Source: Candidatus Sulfotelmatobacter sp.
Lineage (GTDB): Bacteria > Vulcanimicrobiota > Vulcanimicrobiia > Vulcanimicrobiales > Vulcanimicrobiaceae
Direction of reading: 5' to 3'
Assembly (NCBI GenBank): GCA_035504415.1
Contig: DATJRY010000021.1
Span: forward strand, 1 to 64,000
DNA: 64,000 bases
Shown: positions 35,017 through 44,079 of the stretch, piece by piece
How positions within the stretch are numbered: position 1 is the stretch's first letter
How the letters are laid out: each line of letters starts with the position of its first letter
Position numbers and translations under genes: made by a program
Notes under the pieces: generated by a model
What the model was told of the DNA's origin: nothing
The model's database searches: none
The model's input: only the letters and a program-made list of their open reading frames with translations

Positions 35017-35174
35017 TCGTCCACCACTTGCGACGCCCGGTGGAGCCGGCGGGTGGGTGGATCGTTGGAGAAGAGCTTCTGTACTCTGTTACGGCACGGC
35101 GGCTGAAAAGGTTCGCGAGTTCGATGAAGGCTCGGTAACGATTCGCTCGGGGGAATCTGAGCGCGGCCGGGGGC

Positions 35175-36584
35175 CTACAAGGCCAAGGCCGGACGCCGCT
35201 CGCCGACCCGGGTAGCGGCCTCGAAGGCGGCCGCCACCCGCAGGAGCGCGGCCTCGCCGCGGTGCCGGCCGATCAGTTGGATGCCGACCGGCAATCCCTC
35301 GGCGGTGAAGCCGGCCGGAACCGAGATCGCCGGGTGGCCGGTGACGGTGATGCGCGAGCACGAACGCATCCAGTCGACGTACGTCTCCATCTGCACGCCG
35401 TCGATCTCGGTCGGATACGGGACGTCGATCGGAAACGGCGAGACCTGGTTGACCGGCGCGGCCAGCACGTCGTAGCGCTCGAAGAACGCGTGCATCTGCG
35501 CGAACACCTTGGTCCGCGCGACGTCGGCCGCCGCGACCTGCGCGCCGGTCAGCGCCAAGCCGGCGTCGACGTTCCAGCGCACGGTTTCCTTCACCAGCGA
35601 CTCGTGACCGGCGATCAGCGGCCGCAAGCCGGCGAACAGGAGCGCGCGGAGCACGAAGAACACCTCGTCGGCGGCCGACAGATCGGGCTCCGCCGCGTCG
35701 AGGACGCAGCCCAATCGATCGAAGACCGCCCGTTGCGCGTCGAGCACGACGCGAACCGCCGGCTCGACCGGCAATCCGCCCAGCGTCGGACTCCACGCGA
35801 CGCGCGTTCCGCGCACGTCGAGGTCGAGCGGGTCGCGAAACGTGCGCGGATCGTCGTCGAGCGCGAACGGATCGCGCGCGTCGGGTCCGGCCAGCACGCT
35901 GAGCAGCAGCGCGACGTCGCCGACGGTGCGTCCCATCGGCCCCGACACCGCGATCGGCAGCCAGCCGTTCTCGGCCGGCCACTGCGGGACGCGCCCGAGC
36001 GACGGCCGCAGGCCGACGACGTTGCAGAAGTTGGCCGGATTGCGCAGCGAGCCGCCCAGGTCACTGCCGTCGGCCAGCGCGACCATGCCGGTCGCCAGCG
36101 CGACCGCGGCACCGCCGCTGCTTCCACCGCACGTCTTGCCGAGGTCGTACGGGTTGCGCGTCGCGCCGAACACCGGGTTGAACGTCTGCGAGCCGGCGGC
36201 GAACTCCGGCACGTTGGTCTTGCCCACCGCGATCGCGCCGGCGGCGCGTTGGCGCTGCACCAGCAGCGCGTCGACGTCGGGGACGAAGTCTGCCAAGATC
36301 GGCGAGCCGAAGGTCGTGCGCATCCCGCGCGTGAGCACGGTGTCCTTGTGCGCGACCGGCAAGCCGTGCAAGGGCCCCGGCTGGGCGCCACGCGCCAGCG
36401 CGTCGTCGGCGCGTTGCGCCGCGGCCAGCGCGCCCTCGGCGTCGAGCGTGACGATCGCGTTGAGGCGTGGGTTCTCGCGCTCGATCTGCGCGAGATGTGC
36501 CCGCATCAGCTCGCGCGCCGAAAGCTCTTTCGCGCGCAGCCGGCGCGCCAGCTCGGTGGCCGGGAGGAAGCAGAGTTCGTCCAC
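35175..36584 (-). CDS. Amidase-signature family hydrolase
   Basis: 469-residue serine amidase with the Ser-Ser-Lys triad: Lys in GLPVAHKDTVLTRGM, the glycine-rich CGGSSGGAAVALATGM, and the nucleophile Ser in DGSDLGGSLRNPA. The C-terminus has the usual GHPAISVPAGFTAEGLPVGI. Relatives act on aryl or alkyl amides, or are GatA; this lacks gatC/gatB neighbours and reads as a stand-alone amidase of unknown substrate. The ATG at 36584 is 19 bases after the chemoreceptor stop on the same strand. Confidence 0.92.
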   Translation of the reverse strand: MDELCFLPATELARRLRAKELSARELMRAHLAQIERENPRLNAIVTLDAEGALAAAQRADDALARGAQPGPLHGLPVAHKDTVLTRGMRTTFGSPILADFVPDVDALLVQRQRAAGAIAVGKTNVPEFAAGSQTFNPVFGATRNPYDLGKTCGGSSGGAAVALATGMVALADGSDLGGSLRNPANFCNVVGLRPSLGRVPQWPAENGWLPIAVSGPMGRTVGDVALLLSVLAGPDARDPFALDDDPRTFRDPLDLDVRGTRVAWSPTLGGLPVEPAVRVVLDAQRAVFDRLGCVLDAAEPDLSAADEVFFVLRALLFAGLRPLIAGHESLVKETVRWNVDAGLALTGAQVAAADVARTKVFAQMHAFFERYDVLAAPVNQVSPFPIDVPYPTEIDGVQMETYVDWMRSCSRITVTGHPAISVPAGFTAEGLPVGIQLIGRHRGEAALLRVAAAFEAATRVGERRPALAL

Positions 36585-36603
36585 CCCCGCCCGTTCGTGC
36601 TCC

Positions 36604-38667
36604 TCAGGCCGCGTGCCCGCCGTCCATCACGACCAGCCGCGCGGGCCCGCGCAGCGCGGGCCGCGCGCCCTGCGATTCCGGCGTCTTGAAGCCTTCGAGC
36701 AATTGCTCCAGCGAGCGGGCGCGCTCGCGCGTCGCGCGGGTCGAGCCGTCGACGTGCGCGAGCTCGCTGACGATCTGCTCGGTCGCCGCGCTGATCTGCT
36801 CCATCGCCGCCAGCGAGCGGCTCGCCTCGCTCGCGATCGCCGTCAAGAAGCTCGCGATGTGACCGCTGGTCCGCTGCTGCTCGTCGGCATGCGCGGCGTT
36901 GCGTTGCGCGTCGTCGTCGAGTGCCGCGATCCGGTTCGCCAACTCGCCCGAGGTGCGGCGCATGTGCCCCGCGCGCACGGCGACGTCGCCGGCCACCGCC
37001 GCGGTCCCGTCGATCGCCCGCCGAATGCCGCCCAGCGCGTCGGCCGCGCTGCGGGCGAGATCGGTGCCGCTGGCGGTCGCGGCGGCGGCTTCGCGCATCG
37101 CGCCGGCCGCACGGGCGGCGTCGCTGCGGGTCGCGGCCAAGCTGGCCTCGATCTCGCGGGTCGCGCCGCGCGAACGCTCGGCGAGCGCACGCACTTCCGA
37201 TGCGACGACGGCGAAGCCGCGGCCGTGTTCGCCGGCGCGGGCCGCTTCGATCGCGGCGTTGAGCGCGAGCAGGTTCGTTTGATCGGCCAGCTCCTCGATC
37301 AGCGAGACGACCTGCAGGATGGTCGTCGAACGCTGCTCGAGCGCGTCGACGACCTCGGCGGCTTCGGCGCTCAGCGTTCCGATCGCGGTCATGGCGGAGA
37401 CGGCGCGCTCGACCGCGGCATCGCCGTGCTCGGCTTGCGCTCGCGCGTCGGCCGCGGCGGCGGCCAGCTGCGAGCCGAGGGCGTCGAAGGCGGCGATCTC
37501 GGCGTCCAGCGAGGTGACGCCGCGGGCACCGTCGGCGGCCGCTTGGGCCTGGCGGCGCGACGCGGCGGCGATCGCGGCCGCGCCGTCGGCGAGGCCGGCG
37601 GTCTGCACGTGCGCCTCGCTGAGCTGCTCGGCGTGTCCGGCCGAGGCGGCCGTCGCGTCGCGCACCGCGGTCAAGATCTGCCGGCCGGCGCTGGCCGATT
37701 CACTCGTGCTGGCCGCCACCGCGTCGCTCTCGGTCGCGACCTCGGTCGAGACGATCGCGATCCGGTGCACGACGTGCTGCAGTCCTTCGACCATCGCGTC
37801 GAAGGCGTGCGAGATCGCTTGCAAGCCGGCGACGAGGTCGCCGTAGCTGCCGAACAGGATCCCGATCTCGTCGGAGGAGGTGTTCTCGATCGGCCGCCGT
37901 TCGGTCGCGTACCGGACGGTGAGATCGCCGCCGGCCAGCGCGTCGAAGGCGCGCACCAGCCGCTCGACGTCGTCATTGGCGACGCGTCCGAGCGCGCCGG
38001 TCACCCGGCCCAAGCGCACCGCCACGGAACGGCCGACGATGAACGCGCCCAGCCCGAACGCCAGCACCGCCCCCAGCGTGCTCAGGATGAGCGTCCACAT
38101 GACGGCACGTTCGTCGGCGACGGCCTCGGCGTTGGCCGTGGCGGCCCCACCGGCGACGTAGGCGTAGAGCTTCTCGGCTTCGCCCCGGACCTCGCTGAAC
38201 GTCGCCTTGGCGTGGCGCAGGCCGTCGACGGCTTCCTGCCGGCGACCCGCGCGAATCGACGCGACGCGCTGTGCGTAGGTCTTGTCCAGACCGGCGATGC
38301 CGTCTTCGATTTGCTGCTCGAAGACGTCGATCTGCTCGAGGCTGGTATCTGGCACCGCGCTCGTATGGTCGCTGTCGTGCAGCACGGCCAGCTTCGCCCG
38401 CAGGTCGCGCTGCTCGGCAGCGACTTGGTCGATGTACTGCGCGTCACCCGTGGCGATCAGCGCACGGACGGCGCTCTGTTCGGCCAGGCCCGCCGTCACG
38501 ACGTTACGGATGTCGGTCGCGACGGCTTCGAGCGCCTGCGCGCGCGCCGTCGCCGCGACCATCGCCACGATGCCTCGCTGGGTGACGACCGCCACCACGA
38601 CCATCAGGACGATGGCGATCAGCGAGGCCAGGGCGATCTTGGCACCGACGGGAAAGCGCGCGCGCAC
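36604..38667 (-). CDS. Methyl-accepting chemotaxis-type transducer
   Basis: 687-residue membrane receptor. TM1 at residues 9-29, a helical periplasmic sensor of about 155 residues, TM2 at 190-212, HAMP, then a long coiled coil with the conserved signalling tip [18 protein letters not shown] and [18 protein letters not shown]. The start is GTG 38667, preceded by AGGAG that overlaps the stop of the CHRD gene; the frame is open far upstream but that part is antisense composition. No other che gene is in the window. The ligand is unknown, and the sensor resembles four-helix-bundle types. Confidence 0.92.
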   Translation of the reverse strand: MRARFPVGAKIALASLIAIVLMVVVAVVTQRGIVAMVAATARAQALEAVATDIRNVVTAGLAEQSAVRALIATGDAQYIDQVAAEQRDLRAKLAVLHDSDHTSAVPDTSLEQIDVFEQQIEDGIAGLDKTYAQRVASIRAGRRQEAVDGLRHAKATFSEVRGEAEKLYAYVAGGAATANAEAVADERAVMWTLILSTLGAVLAFGLGAFIVGRSVAVRLGRVTGALGRVANDDVERLVRAFDALAGGDLTVRYATERRPIENTSSDEIGILFGSYGDLVAGLQAISHAFDAMVEGLQHVVHRIAIVSTEVATESDAVAASTSESASAGRQILTAVRDATAASAGHAEQLSEAHVQTAGLADGAAAIAAASRRQAQAAADGARGVTSLDAEIAAFDALGSQLAAAAADARAQAEHGDAAVERAVSAMTAIGTLSAEAAEVVDALEQRSTTILQVVSLIEELADQTNLLALNAAIEAARAGEHGRGFAVVASEVRALAERSRGATREIEASLAATRSDAARAAGAMREAAAATASGTDLARSAADALGGIRRAIDGTAAVAGDVAVRAGHMRRTSGELANRIAALDDDAQRNAAHADEQQRTSGHIASFLTAIASEASRSLAAMEQISAATEQIVSELAHVDGSTRATRERARSLEQLLEGFKTPESQGARPALRGPARLVVMDGGHAA

Positions 38668-38675
38668 GGGTGCTC

Positions 38676-39089
38676 CTATCCTTTGGCGAGCCCGCAACTC
38701 GCGATCGTCGCGATGTCGTCGAGCGAGTGGTGCACGTTGATGACCAGGCTGCCGTCGGTGAGCTTCCCGATCGGCTCGTCGAGCGTCGTCTTCGAGTAGC
38801 CCTTCTCGACGGGTTCGAGCGGATAGAGCGGCCGCGGACCGTAGTTGCTGCACGTTCCCGTATGGAAATGCGCGGGCTGCTTGGCGTCCGGCGCGCCGGT
38901 CAGCTTGAGCACGACGACGGTCTTGTCGCCGTCGGGCGTGAGCGTCGCGGTGCCCGATTCGCTCGAGCCGTTCATCGCGTTGAGCTTGAACGTGACCGGT
39001 GCCGGTGCGTCGGCGGCGATCGCGGGCGCCGAGGCCGCGCACATGGCGAGCAGTGCGGCGCCGAGCGTCGCGCGGTGTGAAGACGTCAT
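38676..39089 (-). CDS. Exported CHRD-like domain protein
   Basis: 137-residue secreted protein. The signal peptide ends near APAIAADAP. The mature part has the CHRD/SOD-like pattern: [45 protein letters not shown] and [12 protein letters not shown], with two Cys (TGTC and ASCG) likely paired. Related proteins are annotated as CHRD or Cu/Zn-SOD-like; the His set is not a complete Cu/Zn site. AGGAGG precedes ATG 39089 by nine bases. It ends eight bases before the chemoreceptor start, with the ribosome site of the latter overlapping its stop. Confidence 0.8.
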   Translation of the reverse strand: MTSSHRATLGAALLAMCAASAPAIAADAPAPVTFKLNAMNGSSESGTATLTPDGDKTVVVLKLTGAPDAKQPAHFHTGTCSNYGPRPLYPLEPVEKGYSKTTLDEPIGKLTDGSLVINVHHSLDDIATIASCGLAKG

Positions 39090-39191
39090 GGATGCTTCCC
39101 TCCTGGATTGCATGAGCTCATGCATGGAACGTCACGGACATGGTGGTTGGATGAGATGAAAAAGGTATGAGCCAGAGAAATGTTACGTAAA

Positions 39192-39953
39192 ATGAACATT
39201 TCTCGGCAACCGGCTCTCGTTACTGGCGGCGCATCGGGTCTGGGCGCCGCAACGGCGCGGCTCTTGGCCGCGCGCGGCGCGAAGGTGACCGTGCTCGACG
39301 TCGCGTTCGACCGCGCGCAGGAGGTCGCCCGCGAGATCGGCGGCGTCGCCGCGAAGTGCGACGTGGCCAGCCCGACCGAGGTCGCAGCCGCACTGGATCT
39401 AGCTCAGACGCACCACGGGCCGGTCCGCATCCTCGTCAATTGTGCCGGAATCGGCACCGCCCGGCGGATGATCGGACGCGACGGACCGATGCCACTCGAG
39501 GACTTCGAACGCGTCATCCGGGTCAACTTGATCGGCACGTTCAACGTGACCCGGCTGGCGAGCGCGGCGATGAGCACGCTCGAGCCGCTGGCCGACGGCG
39601 AACGCGGCGTCGTCGTCTCGACCGCGTCGGTCGCGGCGTTCGACGGTCAGATCGGACAAGCCGCGTATTCCGCTTCCAAGGGCGGCATCGCGGCGCTGAC
39701 GCTCCCGCTGGCGCGCGAGCTGGCGCAGTTCGGGATTCGCGTGATGACGATCGCGCCGGGCTTGTTCCAGACGCCGCTGCTCGGGCAGCTGCCGCCCGAC
39801 GTCCAGACGTCGCTGGGCGCGTCGATCCCGTTTCCCAAGCGACTGGGAACCGCCGAGGAGTTCGCGCAGCTCGTGCTCGCGTGCTGCGAGAACTCCTATC
39901 TCAACGGCGAAACGATTCGACTGGACGGCGCGCTGCGTTTGCCGCCGCGCTAG
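39192..39953 (+). CDS. SDR oxidoreductase, 3-hydroxyacyl-CoA dehydrogenase type II (HSD10-like)
   Basis: 253-residue short-chain dehydrogenase. NAD motif ALVTGGASGLGAATARLLA, NCAGIG, catalytic Ser/Tyr/Lys in STASVAAFDGQIGQAAYSAS and SKGG, then IAPGLFQTPLL and the C-terminal NGETIRLDGALRLPPR. The segments GERGVVVSTASVAAFDGQIG and PFPKRLGT are characteristic of HSD17B10/3-hydroxy-2-methylbutyryl-CoA dehydrogenases, acting in isoleucine or fatty-acid breakdown. I used ATG 39192; ATG 39180 is in frame. The stop TAG overlaps the stop of the convergent gene in CTAG. Confidence 0.9.
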   Translation: MNISRQPALVTGGASGLGAATARLLAARGAKVTVLDVAFDRAQEVAREIGGVAAKCDVASPTEVAAALDLAQTHHGPVRILVNCAGIGTARRMIGRDGPMPLEDFERVIRVNLIGTFNVTRLASAAMSTLEPLADGERGVVVSTASVAAFDGQIGQAAYSASKGGIAALTLPLARELAQFGIRVMTIAPGLFQTPLLGQLPPDVQTSLGASIPFPKRLGTAEEFAQLVLACCENSYLNGETIRLDGALRLPPR

Positions 39954-40267
39954 CGGCGGTAGCCCCAGCCGCCGCGAGCGTAGCGGTGGTAGTACGGGTG
40001 GTAATACGGATGTCCGTAATACACCGGTGCGGGCGCGTAGTAACCGTACGGATACACCGGCGCCGGATAGCGCGCGACCCACCACGCACGATACGCGGGA
40101 TCGTGCCAGTAGCGGTAGTTGTCGATGTGGATCCCGACGCCCGGCGTACCGACGTTGAGCGAGAAGTAGGTCGCGGCGTCGGCCGTCGCAGGCTTCTGCA
40201 GGAGTCCGAGCGTGGTCGCGCTTGCGAGGAGACCGGTGAGAGCGACGAGCGGGAGACGACGGTTCAT
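39950..40267 (-). CDS. Small exported Tyr/Pro/His-rich protein
   Basis: 105-residue protein with a signal peptide (MNRRLPLVALTGLLASATT) and a mature part rich in aromatic and His residues, especially near the end (YYAPAPVYYGHPYYHPYYH, then RGGWGYRR). No domain is recognisable. AGGAA lies six bases before ATG 40267. Similar aromatic-rich tails occur in surface or matrix proteins, but no function can be assigned. It converges with the SDR gene, sharing two bases of their stop codons. Confidence 0.75.
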   Translation of the reverse strand: MNRRLPLVALTGLLASATTLGLLQKPATADAATYFSLNVGTPGVGIHIDNYRYWHDPAYRAWWVARYPAPVYPYGYYAPAPVYYGHPYYHPYYHRYARGGWGYRR

Positions 40268-40348
40268 GCGAGTTCCTCCAGACGAGGATGTTTTGCCCAT
40301 CCAACGCCCGTCGTTCGCGCGCCGTCGTGAAACGTCGATGAGAATACG

Positions 40349-40534
40349 CTAGGTGGACTCGTGCACGATCTCGATGGCCTCACCCAGCACGATCGCGTCG
40401 CGCAGTGCGAGCAACTCGGCGAGTGCCGCCGCGATGCGCGGATCTTCGCCACCGTCGATAAACGCGTCGCGGAGCGGATCAAGTGCGGTATGCAGCGCGT
40501 CTAACACGGAACGCGCTGAGAGCGGGGGCGGCAT
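40349..40534 (-). CDS. Small hypothetical protein, 61 residues
   Basis: Acidic, mostly helical product beginning MPPPLSARSVLDALHTALDP and ending EAIEIVHEST. GAGGAGG sits four bases before ATG 40534, a strong ribosome site that supports it as a real gene. No Cys, membrane segment or known motif. It lies alone between the Tyr-rich protein and the thiolase, on the same strand as both. Confidence 0.65.
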   Translation of the reverse strand: MPPPLSARSVLDALHTALDPLRDAFIDGGEDPRIAAALAELLALRDAIVLGEAIEIVHEST

Positions 40535-40623
40535 AGAGCCTCCTCGGGACGGAACCTTCCGAGAAGGTAGCAGACCGCATCAACGCGGTCGAGAGGCACC
40601 CGGCCGCTGGGTCGGCCTGGCGG

Positions 40624-41778
40624 CTATGCGGCGCGCTCGAGCAGGGTGGCGTTGGCCATGCCGCCCCCCTCGCACATCGTCTGCAGCCCGAAGCGGCCGC
40701 CGGTCCGCTCCAACTCGTGCAGCAGCGTGGTCATCAGCCGCGCGCCGGACGCACCGACCGGATGGCCGAGCGCGATCGCGCCGCCGTTGACGTTGGTCCG
40801 TTCGAGCGGAATGCTCAGCTCGCGCTGCCACGCCAGCACCGGGCTCGCGAACGCCTCGCTGACCTCGAAGAGATCGACGTCCTCGACGTGCAAGCCGGTC
40901 CGCCCGAGGATCTGCCGGGTGGCCGGGATCGTCGCCGTCAGCATCGCGATCGGGTCGTCGCCGCAGACCGCGAACGCGCGCAAGCGGGCGCGCACCGGCA
41001 AACCCAAGGCCGCAGCGGTGTCCGCGCCGGCGATCAGGATCGCCGCCGCGCCGTCGCTGATCTGCGAGGCGTTGCCGGCGGTCACGACGCCGCCGTCGGG
41101 GCGGAACGCGGCCCGAAGCGCGCCGAGCTTCGCCAGATCCGTGTCGCGCCGGATGCCCTCGTCGGCGGCGAGGGTCCGCCCGTCCTCGAGCGGCACCGGG
41201 ACGATCTCGCGCGCGAAGCGCCCTTCGTCCTGCGCGCGAGCGGCGCGCCGGTGGCTCTCCAGGCTGTACGCGTCCAGCTCCCCGCGGCTGAACCCCCACC
41301 GCTGCGCGACCAGCTCGGCGCTGATCCCCTGGTGGACCAGACCGCCCTCGTAGCGGCGCGCGATCCCCGGGCCATACGGGTGCCCCGGCCCTTCCGTGGA
41401 GCTGCCCAGGGGCACGCGACTCATCACCTCGACGCCGCAGGCGATCGCGAGGTCGTAGGTCCCGCTCATCACGCCCTGCGCGGCGAAGTGCACGGCCTGC
41501 TGGCTCGAACCGCACTGCCGGTCGATCGTCGTGCCGGGGACCGAGTCCGGGAAACCCGCCGCCAGCACGGCATTGCGCGCGACGTTGACGCTCTGCTCGC
41601 CGACCTGGCTGACGCAGCCGGCGATCACGTCGTCGATCCGCGCGGGGTCCACGCCGGCTTGGTATACCACTCGTTGCAAGACGAACGCCAGCAGGTCGAC
41701 CGGGTGCCACGCGGCAAGATTTCCGCCGCGTCGACCGATCGGAGTCCGCAGCGCTTCGACGATCACCGCTTCACGCAT
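40624..41778 (-). CDS. Acyl-CoA thiolase / acetyl-CoA acetyltransferase
   Basis: 384-residue thiolase. Nucleophile Cys in TTIDRQCGSSQQAVH, His in GGAIALGHPVGASGARLM, and the second catalytic Cys in TMCEGGGMANATLLE are all present. N-terminal VEALRTPIGRRGG is typical. Degradative (FadA-like) or biosynthetic use cannot be separated from sequence. With the HSD10-like SDR nearby it could serve the last two steps of a beta-oxidation-type route, an inference from proximity. Start ATG 41778 (GTG 41781 adjacent). Divergent from glpX across 76 bases. Confidence 0.93.
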   Translation of the reverse strand: MREAVIVEALRTPIGRRGGNLAAWHPVDLLAFVLQRVVYQAGVDPARIDDVIAGCVSQVGEQSVNVARNAVLAAGFPDSVPGTTIDRQCGSSQQAVHFAAQGVMSGTYDLAIACGVEVMSRVPLGSSTEGPGHPYGPGIARRYEGGLVHQGISAELVAQRWGFSRGELDAYSLESHRRAARAQDEGRFAREIVPVPLEDGRTLAADEGIRRDTDLAKLGALRAAFRPDGGVVTAGNASQISDGAAAILIAGADTAAALGLPVRARLRAFAVCGDDPIAMLTATIPATRQILGRTGLHVEDVDLFEVSEAFASPVLAWQRELSIPLERTNVNGGAIALGHPVGASGARLMTTLLHELERTGGRFGLQTMCEGGGMANATLLERAA

Positions 41779-41854
41779 CACGCCGCGGTTTCGGTACCTC
41801 CCTCCGGTTTCCGGCAGGTTTCGAGCAAGCGGGCAGCTGGAAATAGGCGGTTCA

Positions 41855-42853
41855 ATGGAGATTCACGCGCTCGAGTACTCCTTCGTTCGGGCTACTGAGG
41901 CTGCGGCGATCGCATCAGGCCGGTTGGTCGGCCTGGGTGACAAGAACGCGGTGGACGGCGCGGCCGTCGAGGCGATGCGGACGGCGCTGCGCGACGCCCG
42001 CTTCGCCGGCGTCGTCGTCATCGGCGAAGGCGAGAAGGACGAGGCCCCGATGCTCTACCACGGCGAGGCCGTGGGGACGGGCGAGGGCCCCTCGTTCGAC
42101 ATCGCGGTCGATCCGATCGACGGCACGACGCTGGCCTCGCGCGGCGGCCCGGGCGCGATCTCGGTGATCGCCGCCGCCCCGCGCAACACGCTCTTCCGCA
42201 CCCGCGTCCCGTACATGGAGAAGCTGGTCACCGGCCCGGCCGGGCGCGGGGTCGTCGACATCGAGGCGCCGCTCGAAGAGAACCTGCGCCGGCTGGCGGC
42301 GGCGCGCGGGCGCGAAGTCTCCGACCTGATCGTGGCGCTGCTCGAGCGTCCGCGCAACGAGCATTTGATGAAAGCCGTCCGCGCCGCCGGCGCGCGCGTG
42401 CGCGTGTTCGGCGACGGCGACGTCGCCAACGCGGTCTACGCCGTGCTCGAAGACCGCGCGCGCGTCGACATGCTGGCCGGGATCGGCGGCTCGCCCGAAG
42501 GCGTCATCTCGGCCTGCGCGGTGCGCGCGCTGGGCGGCGAGATGCAGGGCCGGCTGTGGGCGCGCGACGAGCGCGACGAGCAGATCGCGCATGGGGAAGG
42601 GCTGACGATCGGCAAGAAGCTGACCCTCGACGACCTGTGCGCGTCGCCCGACGCGATCTTCGCCGCGACCGGCGTCACTGACGGCGAGTTCCTCGACGGC
42701 GTGCGCTATCGCCGCGGCTCGGCGTTCACCCAGTCGATCGTCATCTCGACCTACACGCGGTCCGTGCGTACGGTCGACGCCCGCCACGACTTGCGGCCGC
42801 GCGACGCGCAGGTCGACGCGACCATCGCGGCCGCCAGCGCTCAGCGCCGGTAG
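41855..42853 (+). CDS. glpX: Class II fructose-1,6-bisphosphatase
   Basis: 332-residue gluconeogenic phosphatase. Motifs: ATEAAAIASGRLVGLGDKN, VVIGEGEKDEAPML (metal-binding Glu/Asp), AVDPIDGTTLASRGGPGAIS, and GIGGSPEGVISACAVRALGG. The length agrees with GlpX. AGGCGG lies four bases before ATG 41855. With ppdK (pyruvate to PEP) it gives this window two gluconeogenic control steps. Its 3' end overlaps the convergent epimerase gene by 13 bases. Confidence 0.96.
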   Translation: MEIHALEYSFVRATEAAAIASGRLVGLGDKNAVDGAAVEAMRTALRDARFAGVVVIGEGEKDEAPMLYHGEAVGTGEGPSFDIAVDPIDGTTLASRGGPGAISVIAAAPRNTLFRTRVPYMEKLVTGPAGRGVVDIEAPLEENLRRLAAARGREVSDLIVALLERPRNEHLMKAVRAAGARVRVFGDGDVANAVYAVLEDRARVDMLAGIGGSPEGVISACAVRALGGEMQGRLWARDERDEQIAHGEGLTIGKKLTLDDLCASPDAIFAATGVTDGEFLDGVRYRRGSAFTQSIVISTYTRSVRTVDARHDLRPRDAQVDATIAAASAQRR

Positions 42854-43728
42854 AAGGCGATCGTCTCGCGCGTACCTTCGAGCAACGAGGTGCGCGCGAG
42901 GTCGGGCAGCGCGCGGTGCAGCGGCGACTCGTCGACCTGCGCCGCGAACATCAGCTCGGGCCCCTCGGCGTCCACCTGCGCGTCGGGGACGACGGTCTTG
43001 ATCGCGTGCAGGACGTCGACCATGCTGGCGAGCTGCCCTTGTAGGCTGAAGGCGAGGGCGCCGTCAGGCGTTTCGGTCGCGGAGCGCGCGAAGATCGTGC
43101 CGACGTCGCGCGCGTAATCCATCCCGGTCGAGCCGGTGAAGCGGATGGTGAAGGGCGTTCCCTCGGCGGCGGCGCGCATCGCGAGCGTCGGGTCGGCGGT
43201 CAGCCCCTGCGAGCGGCCCGGACCGTAGACCGTCGAGGGCCGCAAGCCGATGCTGCGAATGCCGGCGTCCTCCCAGTACGCGCGCGCGTTGCCCTCGTTG
43301 CAGAGCTTGTAGGCGCCGTACTGCGTGCGCGGCTCGGGGTGGATGCCGTCGTCGGGGCCGAACACGGCCGCGCTCGACGCGTACGCGACGCCCCGCACGC
43401 CGTGCTGCTTCGCCGCCTCGAAGACGTGCAGCGTGCCGAGCACGTTGATGCGCGCGCCGAGCAGCGGGTTCTGCCGCGCGACCGGCAGCAGCACCGCGGC
43501 GAGGTGCACCACCCCTTCGCAGCCGGCGACGGCCCGGCTCACCGCCTCGGCGTCGGTGATGTCGCCCTGCGTCAGCTCGACCTCACCGCTACGCGGACCG
43601 ACCAGCTGGTCGAACAGCACCCGGTCGGCGTGCAGGTCGAAGACGCGCACGGCGTGCCCGCCCTCCAGCAGGACGCGCGCCGTCCACGCACCGATGAAGC
43701 CCAGGCCGCCGGTAACGAGCACTCGCAT
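42841..43728 (-). CDS. NAD-dependent epimerase/dehydratase (extended SDR)
   Basis: 295-residue sugar-nucleotide-type SDR. Rossmann start VLVTGGLGFIGAWTARVLL, DxxD region GDITDAEAV, active-site Ser in YASSAAVFGPDD, and YxxxK in QYGAYKLCNEG; RPSTVYGPGRS follows. Substrate cannot be named: the family includes UDP-glucose epimerases and other carbohydrate or lactone-type enzymes. Given the neighbouring UxaA-like pair, a uronate dehydrogenase-like role is one option. ATG 43728, no clear ribosome site. Confidence 0.88.
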   Translation of the reverse strand: MRVLVTGGLGFIGAWTARVLLEGGHAVRVFDLHADRVLFDQLVGPRSGEVELTQGDITDAEAVSRAVAGCEGVVHLAAVLLPVARQNPLLGARINVLGTLHVFEAAKQHGVRGVAYASSAAVFGPDDGIHPEPRTQYGAYKLCNEGNARAYWEDAGIRSIGLRPSTVYGPGRSQGLTADPTLAMRAAAEGTPFTIRFTGSTGMDYARDVGTIFARSATETPDGALAFSLQGQLASMVDVLHAIKTVVPDAQVDAEGPELMFAAQVDESPLHRALPDLARTSLLEGTRETIAFYRR

Positions 43729-43773
43729 GACGCCGAGAGGAGTTGCGCGGCAGGGTTCGGATTCCTAGTCATC

Positions 43774-44079
43774 ATGCCGCTCTCGCTCGACGGTGCCGCG
43801 CTGCGGCTCAAGGACGACGACGACGTCGCAGTGGCGCTGCGCTCGCTCGAGCCCGGGGTCGCGGTCCGCTTTCCGGACGCGGAGATCATGCCGCTGGCGA
43901 CGATTCCGACCGGCCATAAGATCGCGTTGCGCCCGCTGGCCGTGGGTGACCTCGTGCACAAGTACGGTCAGCCGATCGGGCGCGCGTCGGCCGCCATCGT
44001 GCCCGGCGAACACGTCCACGTCCACAACGTCGAAGGCGTGCGCGGCCGTGGTGATCTCGCCCCGGCGCCGAGCGCATGA
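43774..44079 (+). CDS. UxaA-like small subunit, SAF domain
   Basis: 101-residue SAF-domain protein corresponding to the N-terminal part of altronate dehydratase (UxaA). Characteristic residues are LKDDDDVAVALRSLEPG, IPTGHKIALRPLAVGDLVHK, YGQPIGRAS and GEHVHVHNVEG. In E. coli this is fused to the large domain; here it is separate. The ATG is 45 bases from the divergent epimerase start. Its stop overlaps the start of the large-subunit gene in ATGA. Confidence 0.88.
   Translation: MPLSLDGAALRLKDDDDVAVALRSLEPGVAVRFPDAEIMPLATIPTGHKIALRPLAVGDLVHKYGQPIGRASAAIVPGEHVHVHNVEGVRGRGDLAPAPSA

Noticed and set aside
34960-35174. tRNA or small gene after argD, suggested by a GGTTCGA segment
   Set aside because: GGTTCGAGG is not flanked by a matching acceptor or T-stem, and no cloverleaf can be drawn. 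The pairing that exists is two simple hairpins.
36900-37300. Plus-strand frames opposite the chemoreceptor as separate genes
   Set aside because: Ala/Arg/Ser-rich shadows of the coiled-coil coding sequence, without starts or motifs.
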